Below are positions 49,301-61,200 of a stretch of 64,000 nucleotides of DNA, in pieces. The notes under the pieces are model-generated. The model ran no database searches, was not told the DNA's origin, and saw only the letters and a program-made list of their open reading frames with translations. The stretch is from Owenia fusiformis (taxonomy: Eukaryota; Annelida; Polychaeta; Sabellida; Oweniidae), in assembly GCA_903813345.2 (NCBI GenBank), contig CAIIXF020000006.1, forward strand, positions 11,600,348 through 11,664,347, written 5' to 3'. Each line of letters opens with the position of its first letter. Position 1 is the stretch's first letter. Both the position numbers and the translations under genes were made by a program.

Positions 49301-52188
49301 TTTGCACAAAAGCTTGAATTTCCCATAAGGCTTCAAATATCTTCCAAAAATCATAATTTCCCACGAAACTGAATCAATAATAGGTACATGATCTAGTAAT
49401 CTACAACTATTGGTATTCTCAGGAAGTACTGAAATAGAATGCTAGGCAAGGTTGGGAGGATTTTCTTTATTAAGATGAGTTGTTAAATTGAGACTCCTTC
49501 GATTTTGATATATTCATTTTCCATTACATGGGAAAATAAAGATTCTTACATTTTAATATTTGGAAGAATTTACATATTTTTGCACATGGAATTTAAAACC
49601 AGAACAACAGCAACGCCAAAGCGTAGCGAATCCCATCGAACAGCCATGGATGGCATTTTTACAAACAAAGTTTATAGCAAAAATGGCCGCCTTCTACCAA
49701 AAGTGTCATTAGACCATTTGCCATACTTATAGTATTCACATACCAAATATGAACAAAATTGCTCCACTACTTTTCGAGTTATAGTAAAATACGTTAAAAT
49801 GGCGGCTATTTTTCAAAATGGCAGCCTTCTAACAAAAGTGTCATTAGACAGTGTGCCATGCTTACAGTATTCACATTCCAAACATGAACAAAATCGTTTC
49901 ACTACTTTTCGAATTATTATAAAATACATTAAAAATTGCGGCCATTTTTTTTCAAAATGGCCACCTTCTACTTAAAGTGTCATAGGATAGTGTGTCATGC
50001 TTTTAGTACTCACATACCAAATATGAACAAAATCGCTCCACTACTTTTCAAGTTATAGTAAAATATGTTAAAATGGCGGCCATTTTCTACCAAAAGTGTC
50101 ATTAGACAGTGTGCCATCCTTATAGTATTCACATACCAAATATGAACAAAATCGCTACACTACTTTTCGAGTTATAGTAAAATAGGTTAAAATGGCAGCC
50201 ATTTTTCAAAATGGCGGCCATTTTTTAAAATGGCCACCTTCTACCAAAAGTGTCTTTAGACAGTGTGCAATGTTTATAGTATTCACATACCAAATATGAA
50301 CAAAATCGCTCCACTACTTTTCGAGTTACAGCAAAAATCGTAAAATAACGAGTAAAGGCCGCCATTTTTCAAGATGGCTGCCATGTGCTTCTTTAATATC
50401 TACATTTCTAGCTTTATTAATGTCCTATATAATTTTTTTACATCTAAAACATATTGCTATTACAGTTTTACATATTGCACCTAAATTACTGTAAATTCGG
50501 CACTAAAATGGCCACCATTTTGAAATGAGTGGCCATTCTGAAAATCGGCTTTCGAGCAGAACTTCTAGCCCCATAGGGTATATGTGTAAAAAATATGAAC
50601 AAAATCGGGCCAACGGTATTTGAGTTATTGCCCGGACGGACGGACAGACGGACGGACAGACGGACGGAGGCGTTCCCTATATCCCTCCGAACTTTGTTCG
50701 ATGGGGTAATAAAATCTATATGTTAAGATATCATGATCTTCAGGAGATTATTCATTTGAAATTGTGAAGAATACATTATGTGAACATCAATGCTGCATGC
50801 AATAACGCAGATGTGAGGAGGTAGCTACCAGTTTCACCACCAGGTGGCTCGTTCGGGTCAGATAGCATGGCAGGTACATGTATAGTGGAAAGTTCCCTTT
50901 AACTTAAATTACATCTGTTTTTGTGGTTCAATTTTCATATAACCCTTATGTATCTAATAGTTATGCAAATTAAATATGTCCAATAAAAGAAAATGGTATC
51001 TGTCCAATACAAGATATTTTGTGATTTTGTAACATGGGGTTGATGGGGAATTGACCCGGACTAGATATCACATTTTCGAAAAAAAATTAAATTTTCAAAG
51101 ATGATAAATAATTTTCAAAACCATAAATCTAGATGTTTTTACATGCACATTTCAAATATGACATCACTTTGACTGAATTTTGAATATTTAATGATGTAAA
51201 TCAAGATTATATTTACTCGCATCTAGTCTATTTTGCCACCCCATACAGTATACCTCTGATTCTGCCTTTAATTTAGTTGTTTGTGTATCATCATTTATCA
51301 GTGATATATACATGTTTTCACAGTTACCTCAATGTTTATGCCTAAATCAATGCAAAATATGTGAAGATTAAAGATAAAGACCAAAGTGAGATCAAGTGGG
51401 ATCAAATCCTCTATGTCTTACATAATCTTATTAGATTAGCAAACTGGATTAACAGATAATCATCCCTTGCAAAATATTGCATGTGTTTTTCACATTTATA
51501 TACATGCATTTTGGGAAAGGAATTTTAATTTTATTGGAATAATATTTATCTAAAGAGGGATGTGGCAATAGAAAAGCACAATCAAGACCCCCCTGGACTA
51601 TTTTGCATGTTGAGACGTATCACATATTCTTCAGGAAGAAGATCCAAATGCTGACCAGTTAAATTATTTTGTCTAAATTAATTGTCCAAAACTTGAATAA
51701 ACCAGAGAAAGCCATATGTTATCTGATTGGTCATTTAATTTATCAGTATGGTCACGTAAACAAAGGAACTCCGTAAATGGCAGTTCTAGTGATTCTAAAA
51801 GAAATTGAATAACCAGTTTTGAATCTGATTGGTTGCCTGGCTCAAGGCACATGCCGAGTTTGCCGATACTCGTATGCTCCTGTCATTTAAAAGGGCTTTC
51901 CCTCGTCTATCGAACTCAATTGTGTTCAATTCTGAGAGTCGGTAGATATGTTTCTCAATATATCGACAATACTTTACCCATAAGTTGGCCTCTAGATATA
52001 TCTGACGTATGTAAGACATTATATCATATATAAGCAATTATAATGGGATATCGCTGATTGTTCGGAGAGAAACCTAAGGCGTAGACTACCTTTAGGCGAT
52101 ACAAGTTGTTACCTGCCATCTATATAGTCAGTTAAGTTAGTAACATACTTTTATTATCAAGCTATGATACGAGGTACACACACACACA

Positions 52189-52256
<68 letters not shown>

Positions 52257-55200
52257 CTCTTAAATGTAAAATAAAACCCATATCCAATGAGATAAATTAA
52301 AATCTGTTTTAATCTACCCCTCTCCCTTACAAGATAAGACCTAACAAAAGGACATAACCTTGAAATTAACTTGGAATGGCCTTAACTTATTTAGGTAGAA
52401 AGGAACAACATAAACCCATTTCCAAGGTAACATCAATCTTGAAAAAAGAATGTTTTTATTTTGTAGAAACTAAGACGTCATACCAGTTCCCATTTATCAA
52501 ACAAACATTTGTTTTATTTCAGCTGTGGTGCCCGGCAGAATGCAATTGTAGTCAAAAAGCCTTTTATGATTTATATAGTCAAAAGCTAAAGGAATTAAAG
52601 GAAAATATGGAAATTGTGACCCATTTATTGAAACTGAACAAATGAGCTGGAATAAAAGGAGGGAGTGAATTGATTTGAGATGTCGAATGAATGTAGAAAA
52701 TTGTTAATTATGAAGAGTTTTTTGCATCTGCATCTACTGACCTTTATATGGAGAAGCAGTTACGTTAAAAAATAACTGCATTATGAACCTTTTTAATTCT
52801 AGAGGGTACACACAATTAGTTTGTATGCTGGTTTTTTGATGCCTAATCAATTTATGATCTTAAGCCCTGGGCCCCTACACTCTTTTGGATGCATATTCTA
52901 TTTGGCAAGATATTTTCTTGACCTTTACCTAGAATTAACTCAATCACCATAAATTGGTTTCTAATTGACAGGTGTTTCTTCCCTTATGTTTAGAGGAGAT
53001 TTAGTATACAATGTCCTGGAAAATATTTTGCACATTGGTCAAACATTAATCCAGGATTCAGGATAATCAATGATATGGAGGTAAAGACAGAAATGTTTCC
53101 AATGAAATAAACAAAAAATATTACTCTATTAGAATATTAATATCATGTGGATATCATGGATGAATTTCAGAACATTAAATTGTTTCAATGAATTTCTGCA
53201 TTAAGACCTATCTAAAAGATATAAGGCAATGTTGCGTAACTGCAAATGGACACAATGTCTATAATGTATGTTAATCTGCATCCCCTTCCAGATAAAATAC
53301 GGCTTTCCTCAAATGAACTTAAAAGAAACCTGAAAGGTAAAGCTGAAGTTATGAGGTAAGACGTCATAATTGACAAATGTACTCTTTTTCAATGCCAATA
53401 TGTCTGTATTAATAGCAGTGCATATTTCTAGCACATGTGTTATGTCAGTTAGAGCTAGTTAGAGGTACATGTAACATTCAACTTAAGGCATCATACATGC
53501 AACAACCACCTGAGTGCTCCCGTAAGCAGACGGACATGCTTGACATCCCTATTTCAGCAAATTTCTCTGCAAAATTTGCTTGATCTCTCAGATTTCTTGT
53601 CAATTCTATACAATTTTGAAAGTAGACAACATCTCTGTTTGTTTCATTTCCTTCTAATTCCCCGCTTTTACACTATATTTTGCATTCCAAAACCCAACCA
53701 CTATAATTTTTCTTACAGGAAGCTAAATCCCAACATGTATTTATATATATAATTTACAATTTCATGGTAATATTCATTGCTTATCTCTGATTTATATGAA
53801 ATACAAATTAACAGGATCACAAAAATAAAACCATGTATGAATTTATATCTCTCAATTAATTTTTGAAAGGAGAATCTTGCCACAATATTTTAAATATCAA
53901 TATTATTAAAAAAAATGTTAAATTATTGTGGATATTTAAAAAGGTATTTAATCAGGTATAAAAGATATGGGCATCACTCTACAATAAATAAAAGATAATG
54001 CAAAATATAAAAGCATTTCATCAGAAAGCAAATGTTTTAGCAGTGAGTTTCTTTCATAGCGCCATCTTTTTAAAAGACTTACCGTTGACATATATTAGTT
54101 AATGACATCATGACATCCTGGGCTTGTTTCAGAAATGATGTCAGCTCTGCAGCTTCTTTCTGGAGAGACTGCTTCTTTGACTTAATTGCAGGTTCTGTAT
54201 ATTTGTCCACAATAAGTTCCTCTCTGAGTATTATCTACAATAAAGTTAGTAGTTCTTGAAATTAATGAATTAAATGTTGAAATGTTGCTGTACATACAAT
54301 GATATCTTTTGATCTATTGAGATTTCAGCACCGGTGATAAACAAATGAGTTTCAAAATTCACCAAATGAACAATAAGGAAGCATTTTTAAATAATTTTCT
54401 TCACTAGAACTTATCTGAAAGTAAAATCAACGTAAACCATACTACATGTCACCCCCCCCACCCGGACAAAGTAATGTTGTATATGATGAATTTGAAGCAT
54501 TTCGTACTATACTTTGTTGATGTTTTTCCAACAAATGTTACAAAATTATGGGGTGCACCCATCACCCCCCCTGGCTACACCCATGAATGTACTAATACCC
54601 AGCAAATGGCATGAAAGAAGGCCAGGTTTCTTACATCAGGGTTGTTACTGGACTGTTCAGCAGGAATGAACTCATGCTGTGTCACCTCTAGCTGCTCAAG
54701 GTCTGGGTTCACTGCATTCACAAATGATGAGATATCTGCCATTGGATTGACCTGCTTGGCAACCTTCAGTATTCCATCAAACCTTCTACTCTGGTCCTGG
54801 GCCTGGAAAGAAAAAATTAGGATGATGTTTAATCTTTGTCCTTCTAATGCCATGGCAGAATGCTTCCAGAAATCACCCAAACATGGATTAATGATAGCAT
54901 TTCTTTATCACTGAATTTGTAGATAAGCTGTAAAGCAGCATGTCTTGAAACTTAAAAACTTAATGACCAGGACCAGCTTGACCCTTCTTCAAAGGACTTC
55001 ATTTATGCTTAAATTCATAACACAGGTATATATAAAGTAACCTTGCAGCACGGATGGATCAGCTTATTAAGACCAGAATCAATTATTAGTGGCAAGGATA
55101 GATTAATTCCTAAATGACAAGGATCAAGTTTCCTTAACAACAAGGACCAGTGGCGTGACCATAATTATCTTACCTTTGTGACCAGGATCAGTGAGTGAGT

Positions 55201-58200
55201 CTCTATAGCACCATTCAATGTATTACTCGTGTCGATGTTGATTTCTTCAATTTCCTAAAATACAATATTATACAAATAAATAGGCCAATAATTATTCAAA
55301 TTATATGTCATGATGTCATATCATTACAACTCTATAAAGATGGCACACCAAAAGGAGCTGATATATGGCCTAGTCACATAGCCCGGCCGATGTCCGGCAT
55401 CGGTAGAGCTCGGTGGATTTTTTTGGTGCCACCGAGCTCTCCTCATCGGAAGCAGAGCTCGGTGACGTGAACGGACTCCGTCCGGACATCTTCAGGTACT
55501 ATACTTTCCAAGGCTCTGTCCCACATCAGCCGGAGCTCGGTCGGAGCTCGGCCGGTGTCCGTTAAAAAAACCTCGTCCTCTGGTTGTCTCAGATGCACGG
55601 GACACCGACCGATACTCGGCCGTGCACCGGCCGACGTGTGTTCTGATGTGGTTACGATGGGGCTGCGATGAGGGAGCTCGGTGAGAGCCCGGTGAAATTT
55701 AACTCCGAAGTTAAAATTTCACCGAGCTGCCACCGATGCGGTTTTAAGCAACAAACGCCACGGATGTCCGGCCGGTGTTCGGCCGAGTTCGGTGAAAATT
55801 GCATCGCTGGCTCATCGGAACCTCATCGGCCGGGCTATGTGACTAGGCCAATAGATAACTGAATAGTGCGTGGATTATTATATATTTTATATAGATGTCA
55901 TGTAAGTATATTGTATTTTCGACTGTAGGGGTAGGTTTAATGACATACCTCTAAGAAGTGGAGTGAGGAGTTGTTATAAATACCTTTTACCTAGCAGGGG
56001 AGTCAGGGGATGTCATGACATACTTGTAATGGGAAAGAATGAAATGACATTTGGATTAGGGCTATAACAATTCCTTACCTCTAATAAGTAGGGTAATGCT
56101 CCAAGTGTAAACTCTTCATTCAACATATTGGAAGACCTTAGTTGTAGTATATATTGGTTGTGAGCATTGTAGTATGGAGTCATACTTTTGATTCCATTAT
56201 TGTTTTTATGTTTTTCGTATTGTGTTAAGTAGTTTTCATATACCTACAATATAAAGGTAGAAATTTGAAATAAAATGAAAAAGTACATGTATTTGTATAT
56301 GTTAAATCTGAAGACAGAGAAAGTTGTTTATGTTTGGTGCCTTCACAATAATATCAAAACAAAAGTTGAAGTGTCACGAAAATGATTTGTAATACTTATT
56401 TATTAAAGCATACTTGAAGTAACAGAAGGTGATCTCTGCTACCTGTCAGAGTGTGTGACCTATGATCTCAATGTAAGTTTTTATTATTGTGACTAATGTA
56501 GTTACATGTATGTTATGATACAAGATAGAATAAGACGTTGATAAAAGTTATATACAATTTTTATCATTCAAAGTCAAAGTCCACTTGACCCAAACTACTG
56601 TTTCAATTTTCACTTAACATTGATTGGATAACCTTTGTTCTCCCACACATATTTTAAAAACTATGCTTCTGTATTTACTTACACTTTTAAATTCGTTTTC
56701 ACTTTTTTGAATAATGGTTTCGAAGTTTTCCCGGAAGCTATACAACTTCTTACACTGACTCTTTTTATAGGTGGCAATCTCAACAAGTGGGTTGACAACC
56801 TTTTTTGTTAACAGGGTTGACGTGTCCTTATGTTCCTGAGCGTCTATTTCTGTTTCCTGGAGCAGGGTTTCCCAAGCTGTCCACAATGTACTGAGGTATT
56901 CTACGGGTCTGAAAAAAAGGAGGTCAGGTCAAAGATAAAGGAACCACAGAGATTAGTCCATAGTAAAAGTAATTTTTCAAAATTATTTCATATTTTTAAG
57001 AGGAGAACCATGGTTTTTTCTAAAAGCATTAAAACCTCATATTATCTCTTTGAATTTCTGCAAATATGCCACTTGTCTTTATCTCTGAACTTAAATTAAA
57101 CTTAAAAGGATTGGTATCGATATGGCGAACTGAATTCAACATTATTACCACCTTGCCGTGCCAGTTCTAGGGGTTTTACACCCCAGTCACATTTGTCGTA
57201 CGGAGGGCGTGCGTCGACCGCAGATCAATTAAATCAGTGTATTTCTGCGGCGAGCGTAGGAAAACTACGCTCGCCTTGCGGCCTCCGTGCGGCGTATCCA
57301 GTTTTTTAGAGGCCGCAGGGTCGCCGTAGAAATTATAACTCGGAGTTATAATATTTGTTCATTTCTGAGGTCCCCGTAGAAATCAACTGGCTCAACAAGA
57401 TTGAATCATTATTTGTCAATGTTTCACGATCACTTTTCATTTGATACTACATCCTAGCACTTTGAATAACATTTATAAATTGTCCTGATGTAAATGAAAT
57501 GAAAAAACTATTATTTATCAATAGAAATTTAAAATTCACCGTGCGGCTGCCGTGGGAAATGTGACTGCAAAAGTATGAGAGCGCAGAAATTCTGCGGCGA
57601 GCGTAGAAAAGCTACTGGCCGCAGAAATGATAGACCGCAAGGTCGCCGTAGGAAATGTGACTGGGGTGTTAGTGCTAGTTTAGAATGCATTCATTTTACT
57701 TTATCGACCGAGAAATGTGTGACGTCATAGTGGTGGTCCATATGGACTGGTCTAGAATATATTCTGGACCGGCAATTTCCCCCGGGAAATTAGATATCGT
57801 TCAATGCGTAAGATTTTCATGCTGTTTCAGTCCTGGTCATTAACGGTGGTAATAATACTAATAATAACCTCATTTCTGCGAGCAATATAGTGAAATATTG
57901 GACCTTGGGGCCCTTGGGCCTTCGGCCCTCGGTCCAATATTTCACTATATTGCCCTTAGAAATGACGTTATTGTACTATTGTTTTTCTCTCAAACCAATT
58001 ATTGAAAACATTCTGTAAAAAACACTGTCCTTTATGGTCACTGATTGACAACAATTTAATGCCGAAATAATTTATATATATTTTATATTATTGTTTTTTT
58101 GTGAACAATTTTTGTTTTTGTGCAATTGTTTTTTTGTTCCATAATTTCTACCAATTCTTGTAAATAAAATAAAATAAAAGATCTTTCTGTACCTTGTTGG

Positions 58201-61200
58201 AACAAAATAGCACATACAACATTTTTAGACCTCTCAATACTATAGTTAAAGGAAAGTTTGGCTTATTTAACAAAAAGTATTCAAATATTAAAACAAAAAA
58301 ACCCAAAATAGATAAAAATGAAAGTAAACCTTTTATTTCATTAACAAGACTTTTTTTTAAATGAACCAAACTTTTTTTGTACAATTACAATATCGATAGA
58401 TCTAAACATGTTGTGTATATGTCGTTTTGTTCCAATGAGGTTGGAATTTACATGTTCCATTTCATTCCTTACATATGATACTGAGAACAAAAGAAGTGTC
58501 TGATGTGTTTTAAAAACAGTTTAGAAAAAGTATATATATTTTTTCAAATTAAGTTTCAAAAGATGATCGATGATGTGTGAAATTTTGAGAATTCTTTGAT
58601 GACTGGTTTTAGAGAAACATGTGTTCATTTCAGTTTGCCATATCGATACCAATCCTCTATGTAATCTAAAAGAGCAATTATGATCATTTGTCAAATTGTT
58701 ACAAATATAATGAAACCTAATTCTCAACAATCAAGTGCGTCATACCAAGAGTTCAAAAGGTTCAATATTTGTTTAACCTAACTGTTGTGTTGGTTTCAAG
58801 GACCTTCTAAAAAATGTTAATTAAAGGGAATTTTCACTACTTTTTTATTTATTCATTATTGAGGAAGTGTAACTCTGAACTGACTCATATCTTTGAAATG
58901 ATTACAATTCAAATTTCATACTAATACCTATTCATCATATTTAAAGGACTTGTTATGAGTCTAAAATATTTCATTATCAACAGTACAGATGTTCTGAAAG
59001 TTCTGTTTTCACACTGGAGTAGCCTGACAACGCCTGACTCATATCTTTGAAATGATTACAATTCAAATTTCATACTAATACCTATTCATCATATTTAAAG
59101 GACTTGTTATGAGTCTAAAATATTTCATTATCAACAGTACAGATGTTCTGAAAGTTCTGTTTTCACACTGGAGTAGCCTGACAACGCCCGACTCATATCT
59201 TTGAAATGATTACAATTCAAATTTCATACTAATACCTATTCATCATATTTAAAGGACTTGTTATGAGTCTAAAATATTTCATTATCAACAGTACAGATGT
59301 TCTGAAAGTTCTGTTTTCACACTGGAGTAGCCTGACAACGGTAAAGTCAGATACCGTTGTCACAAATGGCGGACATAACCGTCGCTTCAACTGTTTAATC
59401 ACTTGGTCCTAATTTCATGGGATTTATCGTCGCTAATTCTGTGCATGTATTAAGCTCTTGTGATAATGTATCATATGAAATCCCATTTTTGATCAAATTG
59501 GGTCGTGAATCGCTACAATATATTGTCTTCGATATCGTCAATGACAATGGAATCTGAATTTGAGTAATTTAGAAAGACAACGCCACATGGTAATTACAGT
59601 GTCCCTTGTCCCGTATCTCATTTTGATTGGTTAAATTAAAGTCTTTATTTCGATGGTAGAACATTATTAACTGTACAATGAGTATTAAGACTCTTTGATT
59701 GATTGTTATTCCAAAGGAATTTAGTCTAGGTGCTCTATTAAACATACAGTTCATGAAAATCTAATTGAAGCGACAGTTATGTACGCCATTTGTGACAACT
59801 GTATCTGACCTTACTGTTGTCAGGCTATTCCTGGGTGGTTTTGCAATACTCACAGTCTACAGTAAAACCTATTTAATTTGAACACCACTGGGACTGGTCA
59901 AAAGTGTTTGGATTATCAGACTTTTAAAGTATTTGTGCCAATGGGAGGTTACAAATTTGGGACTGGCCGGGAAAAATTGTTCACATTGAGAGATATTCAG
60001 ATTAGAGAGGTGATCGGATATACAGGTTTCACTGTATATAGGATATGAAGAAGCACAACATTGGGAGGTCAGGAATAATATTATGATATTAAAATTCTAA
60101 TCTACATATTCTTATTTATGAAAAGGACCATTACCAGTCAACTAACATTATTACCACCTTGCTGGTGGGCCTGTTCTAGTGGTATTAGTACTAGTTTAGA
60201 AGTCATTCATTTTACTATATTGACCTGGGCTATATGTGACGTCATAGTGGCAGGCCTATATAGTGGCTGGCCAATAATGGATTAATACCCTTGGAAATAA
60301 GATATCGCTCAATGTGCATAATTTTTGTTCAGTGGTACTCAGTTCTTGCTATTTCAGCCCTGCAGTGGTAATAATACTATAACGTCATTTCTGTGGGCAA
60401 AATAGTGAAATATTGGACCTTGGAGCCTTCAGCCATTGGTTCAATATTTCACTATATTGCCCTTTGAAATGATGTTATTGTACTATTAGTAATTCACTTA
60501 TACTTGTATAGCTGAACAGTTATCACGACATCACTTGATCAAACCATAATTATTTTACCATTGTAACCATTTTGCATTTTCTGGATTCAAGTTTTGAACA
60601 TAGTTTTTTTTATTTAAGGTACATCCATATATCATGGAAAACAATTGCAATTTTTTCAGATATTTTGATTTGTTTTCTCATTTGCAATTCACATTAATTT
60701 CCTTCTACTTACAATCAAACTTTTTTACAATCAAATGAAAGCAATGATATGCAAATATTGTACAGTACCTTTCTTTCTTCAAATCCTGATTTCTCTTTTT
60801 GAAGTTATCTGCTATGTTTTGTAGTTGAGTCGCAAATTGTTCATGTGCCAGTGATACCATAGAGGCAAATTCTGACACTGGAAGAAATGAAATGTAAAAT
60901 GTTACTGTGTATACACGGGGGATGCTTCAATATACATAGAAAAATACATTGAGATTGTTACACTATAATATATGGGAAATGTTATGGTTGTGGAAGATCT
61001 GAAAATGTAAGACGAGACATTGGAGCTTTCTTAACAAAAATTATATGATGTGAAGCCGGAGATCATCAGAAGTATACATTGCATAGATTATGCCCCAGGA
61101 TCGGTCACAATATTGCTTGACCAAGAAATACCTATGATGTTCATAGAAAATCTATGGCTGCCTCAAAGTCACAATATTGCCTATCCCAGTTTTTACAAGC

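Larger units (their letters stand above)
46337..54082 (-). other. Intron 7 of the F-BAR-like gene, transposon-rich
   Basis: It holds the CACGGTG element (47742-49036), the second YY1-like repeat element (49599-50709), one arm of an inverted repeat pair (50821-51085), a CA/CGCA microsatellite and two plus-strand exon-like segments. Nothing was recognised at 46337-47736, 49042-49598 or 51086-52174. Confidence 0.7.
57139..57981. repeat. Palindrome-ended interspersed repeat, copy 1 (split by a MITE)
   Basis: Matches 60145-60487: ACATTATTACCACCTTGC, CTAGTTTAGAA, TATGTGACGTCATAGTGG-like words, AGATATCG(T/C)TCAATG, then the palindrome. In this copy the Harbinger-like MITE 57179-57668 is inserted after GGTTTTA. 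The right end is a hairpin: GCAATATAGTGAAATATTGG against CCAATATTTCACTATATTGC. Confidence 0.85.

Noticed and set aside
51795-52037. 80-codon minus frame in intron 7 as an extra F-BAR exon
   Set aside because: Exons 7 and 8 already join in phase, and no convincing donor ends this segment.
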